Source: Geothrix sp. (lineage in GTDB: Bacteria; Acidobacteriota; Holophagae; Holophagales; Holophagaceae). Taken from it: a stretch of DNA of 64,000 bases. The stretch spans positions 1,922,001 through 1,986,000 of the forward strand of contig NZ_JAHRYQ010000001.1 of assembly GCF_020622065.1 (NCBI RefSeq), written 5' to 3'. A model generated the notes under the pieces. It was not told the DNA's origin and did no database searches. It saw nothing but the letters and a program-made list of their open reading frames with translations. Shown here one piece after another: positions 18,702 through 27,487 of the stretch. A program made the translations under genes and the position numbers. Position 1 is the stretch's first letter. Each line of letters starts with the position of its first letter.

Positions 18702-18705
<4 letters not shown>
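17887..18705 (-). CDS. polysaccharide deacetylase (NodB family), probable CTG start
   Basis: From 18486 downstream the frame shows the NodB motif 2 (GHAIGLHGLTH, the two metal-binding His) and later YRAPEWSLRG. The open frame continues upstream of that GTG and encodes the essential motif 1, LPLSLDWEDWFQ, plus ~60 more family-like residues, but contains no ATG, GTG or TTG before the in-frame stop at 18736. The only sensible start is CTG 18705, whose CTGA overlaps the preceding gene's stop exactly as ATGA does for the other genes of this operon. The SLDWEDWFQ form resembles the deacetylases of exopolysaccharide systems. A 199-residue call from GTG 18486 would lack the catalytic Asp. Confidence 0.75.
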
Positions 18706-19397
<692 letters not shown>

Positions 19398-19454
19398 GCT
19401 GTCTCCTCCCCCAAATGATAACAAGCTACACTGGATGCTTTGCGCGAGGACATC

Positions 19455-20810
19455 ATGCAGGTACTGGTCATCGGGTCGGGATATGTGGGGCTGGTGGCGG
19501 CGGCCTGCTTCGCCGAAGCGGGGCACCGCATTCTCGGCGTGGATGTGGACGCGGCCAAGGTGGCCACCCTCTCCCGGGGTGAATCGCCCATCTTCGAGCC
19601 GGGCCTGGACGAGCTCCTCTCCAAGCACCTGGCCTCCGGCGCCCTGCGCTTCACCACGGACCTCAAGGCCGGCATCGCGGACGCGGACGCGGCCTTCATC
19701 TGCGTGGGCACCCCCCAAAGCGAAGACGGCAGCGCCGACATGAAGTATGTGCTGGCCGTGGCGGGCCAGATCGGCGATGCCATGGCCCTCCGCGCCAAGG
19801 ACGCCAAGCCGCTGATCGTGGTCGACAAGAGCACGGTCCCCGTGGGCACCGCCGCCCGCGTCCATGCCGAGATCGCCGCCCACACCGACCGCGCCTTCGA
19901 GGTGGTGAGCAACCCCGAGTTCCTGCGGGAAGGCTCGGCCATCGGCGACTTCCTGGAGCCTGACCGTGTGGTGGTGGGTTGCCGCTCGGATCATGCCGAG
20001 ACCATCATGAAGGGGCTCTATCAGTCCTTCCTGGACCGCAGCGGCGGCAAGTGGTTCCGCATGGATCCCCCCAGCGCCGAACTCACCAAGTACGCCGCCA
20101 ACGCCATGCTGGCCCTGCGCATCAGCTTCATCAACGAGATCGCCAACCTGGCGGAATGTGTGGGCGCGGATGTGGACCATGTGAAGACGGCCATCGGCGC
20201 GGACCACCGCATCGGCCCCGCCTTCCTCAACCCCGGCCCCGGCTTCGGCGGGTCCTGCTTCCCCAAGGATCTGCAGGCGCTGCTCAAGGTGGGCCGCGAG
20301 CAGGGCCACCCCCTCATGACCCTGGCCGCCACTGTAGAAGCCAACCGCCATCAGAAGCAGGTGCTCCTGAAGAAGGTGAAGGCGCACTTCGGCGTGCAGG
20401 CCGGCGTCCCCGCCCCGCTGAAGGGCCGACGCTTCGCCCTCTGGGGACTGGCCTTCAAAGCCAACACCGACGACATCCGCGAAAGCATGGCCCTGGAGCT
20501 CATCGATGGCTTGGTGAACCTGGGCGCCGAGGTGGTGGTGCACGATTTCGCCGCCATGGAGGCCGTGAAGGCCAAGATCGGCGACAAGGTGCGCTACGCG
20601 GAATCGCCGCTGGCCGCCTGCGAAGGCGCCGACGCCCTGCTCATCGCCACGGAATGGTCCGAGTACCGCGAGGCCGACCTGGAGGCGGTGGCCCAGGCCC
20701 TGAAGGCCCGCCGCATCTTCGATGGCCGCAACCTGTTCCGACCCGAAGCCATGCAGACCAAGGGCTGGACCTACCACTCCCTGGGCCGCCGGGCCGTGGA
20801 GGGGAAATGA
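19455..20810 (+). CDS. ugd: UDP-glucose/GDP-mannose dehydrogenase family protein (UDP-glucose 6-dehydrogenase)
   Basis: Makes UDP-glucuronate from UDP-glucose with two NAD+. 451 residues: N-terminal NAD motif VIGSGYVGLVAA, VDKSTVPVGTA, EFLREGSAIGDFL and the catalytic-Cys motif GPGFGGSCFPKDL (about residues 254-266), then ALWGLAFKANTDDIRESMAL. ATG 19455 has GCGAGGA 4-5 bases upstream; a TTG 15 bases earlier has none. Specificity for UDP-glucose rather than GDP-mannose is assumed. It overlaps the next gene by ATGA. Confidence 0.9.
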   Translation: MQVLVIGSGYVGLVAAACFAEAGHRILGVDVDAAKVATLSRGESPIFEPGLDELLSKHLASGALRFTTDLKAGIADADAAFICVGTPQSEDGSADMKYVLAVAGQIGDAMALRAKDAKPLIVVDKSTVPVGTAARVHAEIAAHTDRAFEVVSNPEFLREGSAIGDFLEPDRVVVGCRSDHAETIMKGLYQSFLDRSGGKWFRMDPPSAELTKYAANAMLALRISFINEIANLAECVGADVDHVKTAIGADHRIGPAFLNPGPGFGGSCFPKDLQALLKVGREQGHPLMTLAATVEANRHQKQVLLKKVKAHFGVQAGVPAPLKGRRFALWGLAFKANTDDIRESMALELIDGLVNLGAEVVVHDFAAMEAVKAKIGDKVRYAESPLAACEGADALLIATEWSEYREADLEAVAQALKARRIFDGRNLFRPEAMQTKGWTYHSLGRRAVEGK

Positions 20811-21154
20811 CCCGCATCCGGCTCGAAGACATCGCCCATGCCCGCAGCGGCGACAAGGGGGACGGCTCCAATGTGGGCGTCATCGCCTACACGGAGGCTG
20901 GCTACCGGCTCCTCCAAAGGGAGCTCACGGCGGAGCGCGTCAAGCATCACTTTTCAATCATATGCAAAGGCAGCATTGAACGCTTCGAGGTGCCTAACCT
21001 CAAGGCCATCAACTTCATCCTGCATGACTCGCTCGGCGGCGGCGGCAGCGAAAGCGTGAAAACCGATGCCCAGGGCAAGACCCACGGGCAGGCTCTGCTT
21101 AGAATGGAACTCGATCTTCCCGGCGATGTATCCCTGGCCGATCTGAAACCCTGA
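20807..21154 (+). CDS. AtuA C-terminal-domain-like protein
   Basis: This 115-residue protein matches the ferredoxin-fold domain found at the C-terminus of acyclic terpene utilisation protein AtuA: ARSGDKGDGSNVGVIAY near the start and LGGGGSESVKTDAQGKTHGQALL near the end. Here it stands alone, with no AtuA N-terminal or carboxylase genes. It overlaps the dehydrogenase stop (ATGA). Function unknown. Confidence 0.7.
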   Translation: MTRIRLEDIAHARSGDKGDGSNVGVIAYTEAGYRLLQRELTAERVKHHFSIICKGSIERFEVPNLKAINFILHDSLGGGGSESVKTDAQGKTHGQALLRMELDLPGDVSLADLKP

Positions 21155-21183
21155 CACCGCACCACCCGACTCGGAGCGCACCC

Positions 21184-21369
21184 ATGGGCAACCTCGGAAT
21201 GATGGAAATCCTGCTGATCGGCATCGCCCTGCTGATCTTCTTCGGGCCCTCCCGCCTGCCGGAACTGGGCAAGAGCCTCGGCAAGGGCATCCAGGAGTTC
21301 AAGAAGGCCAGCAAGGAGCTGACGGATTCCGTGAAGGAAGATGTCACCTCCGACAAGGACAAGAAGTAG
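21184..21369 (+). CDS. tatA: Sec-independent (Tat) translocase subunit TatA
   Basis: A 61-residue protein with one short membrane helix (about residues 7-21), then the hallmark FFGPSRLPELGKSLGKGIQEFKK amphipathic helix and a charged tail. It forms the size-adaptable pore element of the twin-arginine translocase with TatC. A hairpin terminator separates it from tatC, so the stoichiometry may be set at transcription. No separate tatB is seen. Confidence 0.95.
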   Translation: MGNLGMMEILLIGIALLIFFGPSRLPELGKSLGKGIQEFKKASKELTDSVKEDVTSDKDKK

Positions 21370-21387
21370 GCCTGAAGGCCCTTCATT

Positions 21388-21413
21388 GACCGGCCTCCCC
21401 AGGGAGGCCGGTC
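21388..21413 (+). terminator. terminator/attenuator between tatA and tatC
   Basis: GACCGGCCTCCC pairs with GGGAGGCCGGTC across a tiny loop (11-12 bp stem), followed by CCTTTTCCCCC. It probably ends much of the tatA transcript while letting some reach tatC. Confidence 0.65.
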
Positions 21414-21443
21414 CCTTTTCCCCCTCATCCCACCCAGAGGACC

Positions 21444-22214
21444 ATGCCGCTTCCGGCCGCGCCGCCCGACAAGATGAGCTTCTGGGAGCACCTGCAGGAG
21501 CTGCGGGTGCGCATCGTGCGCTCGCTCCTCATCGTGGCCGTGTGTTTCGCGGCGACCTACGCCTTCCGATTCAAGCTCTGGACCTGGGCCCAGAAGCCCT
21601 TCCTCGACGCCATGGCCCGCCAGACCGGCAAGGCCGCCGCCGAGCTCCAGCCCTTCGCCTTCACGGATCTCACCGAGCCCTTCTTCAGCATGATGCGGCT
21701 CTCCCTCTGGGCCGCCGCCTTCCTCGCCGCGCCGCTCCTCTTCTACCAGCTCTGGGCCTTCATCCGGCCCGGCCTGCTGCCCAAGGAGCGCCGCCTCGTC
21801 ATCCCCTTCGTGGTGGTCACCTCGGGCTGCTTCCTGGCCGGGTCGGCCTTCGCCTACTTCCAGGCCTTCAAGTTCCTGGGCGACATCCTCTTCCAGGAGG
21901 CCGCCGCCGCGGGACTGCGCGCCAACCTCCATGTCTCGGACTACCTCGACCTCTTCATCTCCACCACGCTCATCACCGGCGTGATGTTCGAGCTGCCCGT
22001 CCTGTTCTTCTTCCTGGCGAAATTCCGCATCGTGACCGCCCGCCTGATGCTGAAGTACTGGCGCCACGCCACCATGGCCATCCTGATCTTCAGCGCCTTC
22101 TTCACCCCCGGCGATGTCGTCGTCACCACCATCTTCTTCAGCGTGGTCCTCCTCGGCCTCTACTTCATCTCCGTCGCCGTCGCCTGGGCCGCTGAACCGC
22201 GTCAGCCCAGGTAG
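21444..22214 (+). CDS. tatC: Sec-independent (Tat) translocase subunit TatC
   Basis: The 256-residue protein has six predicted membrane helices and the TatC motifs MSFWEHLQELRVRI at the N-terminus (about residue 11 on), a cytoplasmic F-x-x-L-x-E-P pattern (LTEPFFSMMRLSLW), and FTPGDVVVTTIFF. TatC is the twin-arginine signal-peptide receptor. AGAGGA lies upstream of ATG. The last 13 bases overlap the convergent murG. Confidence 0.95.
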   Translation: MPLPAAPPDKMSFWEHLQELRVRIVRSLLIVAVCFAATYAFRFKLWTWAQKPFLDAMARQTGKAAAELQPFAFTDLTEPFFSMMRLSLWAAAFLAAPLLFYQLWAFIRPGLLPKERRLVIPFVVVTSGCFLAGSAFAYFQAFKFLGDILFQEAAAAGLRANLHVSDYLDLFISTTLITGVMFELPVLFFFLAKFRIVTARLMLKYWRHATMAILIFSAFFTPGDVVVTTIFFSVVLLGLYFISVAVAWAAEPRQPR

Positions 22215-23290
22215 GACGCCAGGTCGTCCAGGCAAAGGTCCACGGCCCGGTTGGGCTCGGGCGCCTTGGACAGAGCGTGTCGCATCGCCGCATCCCCCAT
22301 CCGTAGCAAGATGGCCGCCTCCAGCCGCGCGGCGAGGTCTGCCGCCTGCTCGACGACGGTGGCCCGGCCTTCTTGCGCCAGGGCCAGGGCGTTCATGCGC
22401 TGGTGGTCGTTGGCGCTGGTGGGCAGGGGCACCAGGATGGCCCCCCGGCCTGCGGCTTTCAGCTCTGCGCAGGTGCTGGCCCCGGAGCGGCTCACGATGA
22501 GACTGGCCGACTCCATGGCCTCGTCCACGCGGGCGATGAAGGGGACCATGACATGCCGGGCATGGCGGGTGCGATCCTTCAGCCGCCCGGCCTCCGCGGC
22601 CCCCACTTGGTGCAGGATCTCCCACTCCGGATGGGCCTCCAGCAGCGACGGGGCGATGGCGAGCATCGCCTCGTTGATGGCTCGCGCACCGCCGCTCCCG
22701 CCCAGCACCAGCAGCCGGAAAGGCGCGGTCAATTCCTGAGCCCGCCGGAAGTCCCGGAGGAAGGCCCCGCGCACCGGCGTGCCCACCAGCCGGCAGTCCG
22801 CTCCGGGCAGCATCGGCCGCACGGCCTCGAGGCCGCACCACACGCGCCGCGCCTTCGGCGCCACGAGCTTCACCAGAGCGCCCGGCGCCGCATTGCTTTC
22901 GTGCAGGAAGAAGGGAATGCCCAGGGCCCGCGCCGCCAGCAGGGCCGGGGCCGCGCCGTAGCCGCCTGTGCCGATCACCGCCCAGGGCCGCTCGCGGCGC
23001 CACAAAGACTTCAGCTGCGCCATGGCGCGCCACAGCTTCCAGGCGGACTTCGCCGCCCTCAGGGGCGAGCGCCCCAGGAATCCCTCCACATCCAACAGTA
23101 GATGGGGCCAGGGGCCCGCGGGGAGTTCCCGGGCCTCGATGCCGCGGCGCGCACCGACGAAGGCGATCGGACGGTCAGACCACCGGCCGCGGGCTCCCTC
23201 CGCCAGCGCCAGCGCCGGAAAGAAGTGACCGCCGGTTCCGCCTCCCGTGAGGACCAGGGCTCCATCGAAGATCGGCGTGAGGTCGCGCAT
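22202..23290 (-). CDS. murG: UDP-GlcNAc:lipid-I GlcNAc transferase MurG
   Basis: Converts lipid I to lipid II at the inner face of the membrane. 362 residues: N-terminal LVLTGGGTGGHFFPALALAE, GTGGYGAAPALLAARALG, LHESNAAPG, LVLGGSGGARAINEA and the donor-site motif SRSGASTCAELKAAGRGAILVPLP. ATG 23290 was chosen; a GTG 24 bases upstream is possible. It stands apart from the mur/fts cluster and is divergent from etfB, 212 bases away. Confidence 0.95.
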   Translation of the reverse strand: MRDLTPIFDGALVLTGGGTGGHFFPALALAEGARGRWSDRPIAFVGARRGIEARELPAGPWPHLLLDVEGFLGRSPLRAAKSAWKLWRAMAQLKSLWRRERPWAVIGTGGYGAAPALLAARALGIPFFLHESNAAPGALVKLVAPKARRVWCGLEAVRPMLPGADCRLVGTPVRGAFLRDFRRAQELTAPFRLLVLGGSGGARAINEAMLAIAPSLLEAHPEWEILHQVGAAEAGRLKDRTRHARHVMVPFIARVDEAMESASLIVSRSGASTCAELKAAGRGAILVPLPTSANDHQRMNALALAQEGRATVVEQAADLAARLEAAILLRMGDAAMRHALSKAPEPNRAVDLCLDDLASYLG

Positions 23291-23502
23291 GATCTGACCA
23301 CCATACCGGAACACCGGCGGATGCTACCTCGGGACAATGCCCGGGACCAGGCTCGAAGCGTGACTGTGCCTACCCGGAGACAAGGGTGATTCCTGGCACA
23401 AAGAAACGATAAAGCCCACCGGGGTGGAGCCTTTCCTCGCGCTAGAATGCCCTTTTGCGCCGGCCCACTGCCGGCTCGTCCAAGACGCATCAGGGAGCGC
23501 CC

Positions 23503-24252
23503 ATGAAGATCCTCGTCGCCCTCAAACAGGTCCCCGATACCGAGACCAAGATCAAGGTCGCCGCCGATGGGCGCTCGCTCGATCCTGCCGATGTCAAGTG
23601 GATCACCAGCCCTTACGACGAGTACGCCCTCGAAGAGGCCATCCGCATCAAGGAAGGCAAGGGCGCGGAAGTGGTCGCCCTCTCCGTGGGCGGTGATTCC
23701 GTGAAGGAAGTCCTCAAGAATGCGCTGGCCCTGGGTGCGGATACCGCCGTACTGCTGAAGGGCGACGGCCAGGGCGATGCCTTCGCCGTGGCGCAGATGA
23801 TCGCCGCCTACGCGAAGGACAAGGGCTTCGATCTGATCCTCTGCGGCAACAAGGGCCTCGGTGGCGACAACGCCGCGATGGGCCCCATGCTGGCGGAGCT
23901 GATGGGCATCGGCCAGGCGAATGTGGTCGTGAAGCTGGAACTCGGCGAGGGCACCTTCAAGGCCGAGCGCGAGATCGAGGGCGGCACTGAGATCGTCGAG
24001 GGCGCACTGCCCGCGGTCATCACCGCGCAGAAGGGGCTCAACGAACCCCGCTACGCGAGCCTGAAGGGCATCATGGCCGCCAAGAAGAAGACCATCGAGG
24101 AAGTGGATGCCGCCCCGGCGACCACGGGCGCCCAGATCAGCGCCCTGGCCCTTCCCCCCGAGCGGCCCGCGGGTCGGAGGCTGGAAGGCGATGCCGCCGC
24201 CCAGGCCCAGGCCCTGCTCCAGGCCCTCAAGGACGAAGCCAAGGTCTTCTAG
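23503..24252 (+). CDS. etfB: electron transfer flavoprotein beta subunit
   Basis: Binds AMP (or a second FAD) and pairs with EtfA to carry electrons between acyl-CoA dehydrogenases and the quinone pool. 249 residues with the family features KILVALKQVPDTETKI, NPYDE-like ITSPYDEYALEEA, and GADTAVLL. GGAGCG precedes ATG 23503. A TAGAAT box at 23443-23448 may be the -10; no good -35 was seen. Followed by etfA after 46 bases. Confidence 0.95.
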   Translation: MKILVALKQVPDTETKIKVAADGRSLDPADVKWITSPYDEYALEEAIRIKEGKGAEVVALSVGGDSVKEVLKNALALGADTAVLLKGDGQGDAFAVAQMIAAYAKDKGFDLILCGNKGLGGDNAAMGPMLAELMGIGQANVVVKLELGEGTFKAEREIEGGTEIVEGALPAVITAQKGLNEPRYASLKGIMAAKKKTIEEVDAAPATTGAQISALALPPERPAGRRLEGDAAAQAQALLQALKDEAKVF

Positions 24253-24298
24253 CCGCCCACCCCTCTGCCGACTGATCCGATTCGAAAGGATGACATCC

Positions 24299-25270
24299 AT
24301 GATTCTCGTGTTCTGTGAACTGAAGGACGGCCAGATCCGCAAACCCAGCCTCGAGGTCCTCAGCGAGGGCCGCCGCCTGGCGGATGCCGCCGGCAAGCAG
24401 CTCGGCGCCCTCTTCGCCGGCGCCTCCTGCGCGGGTTCCGCAGAGGCCGCCAAGTACGGCGCCGATGTGATCCTCACCGCCGAAGGCCCGGCCCTGACCT
24501 CCTATTCCAGCGATGTCTTCGCCGCCGTCCTCGCCGAGGCCGTGAAGAGCAAGGGCGCCACCGTGCTCCTCGCCGCCGCCACCGCCGTGGGCAAGGATGT
24601 CGCTCCCCGCGCCGCCGCCCGCCTGGGCGCCGGCTACGCTTCGGATGTCACCGGCCTGTCCATGGTCGATGGCAAGCTCCAGGCCGTCCGTCCGGTGTAC
24701 GCCGGCAAGGCTTTCGCCACCACCTCCTTCGCCAGCGCCGTCCAGGTGGCCACCACCCGCCCCAATGTGTTCCCCGCCGCCGAAAAGGCCGCTGCCGGAA
24801 CCACCGAAGCCCTGGCTGTGCCGGCCAGCGACTTCAAGTCCGTGGTGAAGGAGATCCTCGCCAAGGCCAGCGGCAAGGTGGACCTCAGCGAAGCCAATGT
24901 CATCGTCAGCGGAGGCCGCGGCATGAAGGACGGTGCCAATTTCAAGATCCTCGAGGATCTGGCGGACGCCCTGGGGGGCGTCGTCGGCGCCTCCCGGGCG
25001 GCCGTGGACGCAGGCTGGGGGTTGCCCCACAGCATGCAGGTGGGCCAGACCGGCAAGGTCGTGAGCCCCACCCTCTACATCGCCTGCGGCATCAGCGGCG
25101 CCATCCAGCACATCGCCGGCATGAGCGGCTCGAAGTTCATCGTCGCCATCAACAAGGATCCCGAGGCCCCCATCTTCAAGCTGGCGGATTATGGGATCGT
25201 CGGCGACCTCTTCGAAGTCGTCCCCGAGCTCACCAAGGCCGCGAAGGCCATGGGGATCGGCTCCAATTAA
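24299..25270 (+). CDS. etfA: electron transfer flavoprotein alpha subunit
   Basis: The 323-residue subunit holds FAD in its C-terminal domain: [61 protein letters not shown] and [26 protein letters not shown]. These are nearly textbook. AAGGA lies 8 bases before ATG 24299; an in-frame ATG nine bases upstream abuts the RBS. A strong terminator follows. Confidence 0.96.
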   Translation: MILVFCELKDGQIRKPSLEVLSEGRRLADAAGKQLGALFAGASCAGSAEAAKYGADVILTAEGPALTSYSSDVFAAVLAEAVKSKGATVLLAAATAVGKDVAPRAAARLGAGYASDVTGLSMVDGKLQAVRPVYAGKAFATTSFASAVQVATTRPNVFPAAEKAAAGTTEALAVPASDFKSVVKEILAKASGKVDLSEANVIVSGGRGMKDGANFKILEDLADALGGVVGASRAAVDAGWGLPHSMQVGQTGKVVSPTLYIACGISGAIQHIAGMSGSKFIVAINKDPEAPIFKLADYGIVGDLFEVVPELTKAAKAMGIGSN

Positions 25271-25278
25271 GCCCCGTT

Positions 25279-25326
25279 CCCATCCGCAAAATCGCCCGGC
25301 TTCCGCCGGGCGATTTTGCGGATGGG
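25279..25326. terminator. strong bidirectional terminator after etfA
   Basis: A 22-bp perfect stem (25279-25300 with 25305-25326) with loop TTCC and internal A/T tracts (CAAAATC / GATTTTG). It can stop etfA transcripts and those from the convergent DUF1569 side. Confidence 0.85.
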
Positions 25327-25427
25327 AAAAGATCCGGACGCCGAGGCCGGGCTATGCCCGGTCGAGGTAAGAGGGCTCCGGGGAGGACAGCGCGAGCACC
25401 GCGAGCAGCCGGTCCCCCCGGACACCA

Positions 25428-25877
25428 TCAGGCCCCGAACTGCCTCAAATGATGGTCGAAGTGCTTGTAGATCAGCTGGCCCCACTGGGGGCCGCTGAGC
25501 CGCCCGAAGAAGGGGTGGACCATGCCCTCGGTCTTCGCGGCGCCAAGCTGGACCACGCGGTCGATCAGGGTGGCCAACCGGGCCCGCTCGGCCTCGAAGT
25601 CGCGGGCATCGGCCACCACATAGATCGGGTCGGTGGGGGAGTTGCGGCGGAAGGGCTTGTCCCCGAAGATCTGGCCACGAATCAGGGGCGTGATCAACTT
25701 GCCGAGGAAGACCTGTTTCACCGGACGCTCACCCAGGAGATCGCCCAGGGCGATGGCGCAGTGCCTCAGCATCTGGGCGGGATCCATCTTCCCCCATTGG
25801 CGCGGGGCATCCGGCCCCAGCTCCGCAATCCGGCGAGCCAGGGCGTCCCGGTCCGTCGGGTTGAACAACGAATGCAT
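25428..25877 (-). CDS. DUF1569/DinB-like protein
   Basis: The 149-residue protein has conserved His residues in the pattern of DUF1569: WGKMDPAQMLRHCAIALGD and a C-terminal HPFFGRLSGPQWGQLIYKHFDHHLRQFG. These proteins share the DinB-like four-helix fold that often binds a metal through three His; substrate unknown. AGGAGGT 5 bases before ATG 25877. Confidence 0.8.
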   Translation of the reverse strand: MHSLFNPTDRDALARRIAELGPDAPRQWGKMDPAQMLRHCAIALGDLLGERPVKQVFLGKLITPLIRGQIFGDKPFRRNSPTDPIYVVADARDFEAERARLATLIDRVVQLGAAKTEGMVHPFFGRLSGPQWGQLIYKHFDHHLRQFGA

Positions 25878-25901
25878 CGATCACCTCCTGCCCATCCACG
25901 A

Positions 25902-26129
25902 TTACACAGGCTCGAAGCCCTCGTCCCGCAGGAAGTCCCGGGCATCTTCCGGATCGCCGAAGCGGGCGACGACGGTGTCGCCCTCGTTGACATCCCCGTC
26001 CAGGGCATCGAGGCTGTTCCGCTCGCGGATGACGCAAGCGCCGCCGATTTCATCCAGCCCGAACTGCACCAACTCCCGGATGCCCCCATGCTCATCCCGC
26101 CAAAGTTCCACATGCAGGTCCGTACCCAT
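25902..26129 (-). CDS. small acidic protein of unknown function
   Basis: A 75-residue protein, rich in Asp/Glu, starting MGTDLHVELWRDEHGG, with a C-terminal ARFGDPEDARDFLRDEGFEPV. AAGGAGGAG is well placed before ATG 26129. I do not recognise a family. It lies between the CNB-FHA and DUF1569 genes on the same strand. Confidence 0.6.
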   Translation of the reverse strand: MGTDLHVELWRDEHGGIRELVQFGLDEIGGACVIRERNSLDALDGDVNEGDTVVARFGDPEDARDFLRDEGFEPV

Positions 26130-26164
26130 CGGCTCCTCCTTCCCTTTTCCGCTGCGCGGAAAAG

Positions 26165-26887
26165 TTAGGTCTTTTCGAAGAACAGCACCACCATGCCGAA
26201 ACCCACCCGGTCGCCGTGCTTCAGTTCCCGGGGCTCGCCCGGCAGGATCCGCTCACCGCGCACGAAGGTGCCGTTGGCCACGCCGGGCTCCTCCAGCAGG
26301 AAGTAGCGGCCGTGCTCGCAGAGAATGCGCGCATGGCGCCGGGAGACACTCAGGTTGTGGTCCTCCTCCGAGAGGTCGATGTCGGGGTGGACGCCGGTGG
26401 TGGGGTCGAACCGGCCGATGAGCGACCCATGGGACAGGATCGGGTGGGGCTTGCCGCCCAGCACGGAGATGAGGTTCGCCACCGGGCCACCAGGGGCCTT
26501 CTGTGGCCGCTGGGCGTCCAGGGCCTCCAGGCGCTCGCCCACTTCCCGGTGCCGCTGGGCCAGCCGCTGCATCATCTTCACGGAGACTTCCGGGTTCTGG
26601 CGGATCATGCGCAGGAAGGTGCCGCGGTTGATGGCGATGAGGTCCGAGTCCTCCAGGGCCAGGGCCGTGTGCTGACGGGGAAGGGCCTCCAGCAGGCTGC
26701 CCTCACCGAAGAAGTCCCCCTTGGACAGCTCTTCCGCCCAATCGCCCTTGGGCTCCTCTGAGACATAGAGCCGGACCTTGCCCGCCAGGATGATGTACAT
26801 CTGCTGGGACATCTCCCCCTTGCGGAAGACGATCTCGCCCTCGCGGAAGCGCAGCTTGCTTTGATCGATGAAGCTGGGTTCAGCCAT
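26165..26887 (-). CDS. cyclic nucleotide-binding/FHA domain fusion protein
   Basis: The 240-residue protein joins an N-terminal cyclic nucleotide-binding domain (about residues 10-125, with EIVFRKGE, ILAGKVRLY, LSKGDFFGEGSLLEALPRQHTA) to a C-terminal forkhead-associated domain (about 155-238, with IGRFDP, VSRRHARI, NGTFVRGERI and LKHGDRVGFG). FHA domains bind phosphothreonine. There is no HTH, so it is a signalling adaptor, not a CRP-type regulator. The ligand is unknown; the EG-E-L segment lacks an obvious cAMP-type R pair beyond PRQHTA. Confidence 0.88.
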   Translation of the reverse strand: MAEPSFIDQSKLRFREGEIVFRKGEMSQQMYIILAGKVRLYVSEEPKGDWAEELSKGDFFGEGSLLEALPRQHTALALEDSDLIAINRGTFLRMIRQNPEVSVKMMQRLAQRHREVGERLEALDAQRPQKAPGGPVANLISVLGGKPHPILSHGSLIGRFDPTTGVHPDIDLSEEDHNLSVSRRHARILCEHGRYFLLEEPGVANGTFVRGERILPGEPRELKHGDRVGFGMVVLFFEKT

Positions 26888-26939
26888 GAAGGTCCCGGGG
26901 AGTGTCCTAGGTTACCCCATGCCCCCGGGCGGGTGAACC

Positions 26940-27461
26940 TCAGCCCTTCATCGCACCGGTAAAGGTCCGGGCCAGCAGGCCTTCCAGAAGCCGGGCCTCG
27001 GCCCCGGAAAAACCCTCAGGATGGGGGGAATCCAGGTCCAGCACCGCCTCCAGGCGCCCCCCGATCATGACTGGGATCACGAGTTCGCTGCGGGTGGCGT
27101 CGTCGCAGGCGATGTGGCCTGGGAAGGCGTGGACATCCGGAACCAGCTGGGTGGTGGCGGTGCGCGCGCAGGCCCCGCAGACGCCCCTCTCGAAGGCGAT
27201 GCGCAGGCAGCCCATGCCCCCCTGGTAAGGACCCACGGCCAGCATCCCCTCGGCGACTCGCCGATAGAAACCGCACCAGTTGGTCTGGGGAAGGGCCTCC
27301 CACAGGAGGCAGGCCAGGGTGGCCTCCAGCGCGACCTCGCCGGTCTCCCCCGCCACCGCGGCCAGGATTTGGGGAAGGGCTGCTTCGAGGCGGGCCACCC
27401 GCTCTGTCTGGGGCAGCAGAACGCCCCGCGCCACCTTCTCCAGCAGGATGCCCTCGCTCAT
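26940..27461 (-). CDS. msrC: free methionine-(R)-sulfoxide reductase (GAF domain)
   Basis: The 173-residue GAF protein matches fRMsr: NWCGFYRR, VGPYQGGMGCLRI, GVCGACARTATT, VPDVHAFPGHIACDDATRSELVIPV. The three cysteines expected for catalysis and resolution are at about residues 85, 95 and 119. It reduces free Met-R-sulfoxide using thioredoxin. ATG 27461 has GGAGG 7 bases upstream; a longer open frame exists but runs into the lpxK region. It is divergent from lpxK with only 26 bases between. Confidence 0.9.
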   Translation of the reverse strand: MSEGILLEKVARGVLLPQTERVARLEAALPQILAAVAGETGEVALEATLACLLWEALPQTNWCGFYRRVAEGMLAVGPYQGGMGCLRIAFERGVCGACARTATTQLVPDVHAFPGHIACDDATRSELVIPVMIGGRLEAVLDLDSPHPEGFSGAEARLLEGLLARTFTGAMKG

Positions 27462-27487
27462 GCCTGTCCCTCCGCTAACCTGGATCC

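Noticed and set aside
23394-23399. TGGCAC resembling a sigma-54 -24 element before etfB
   Set aside because: No GC/TTGC element at the required -12 spacing.
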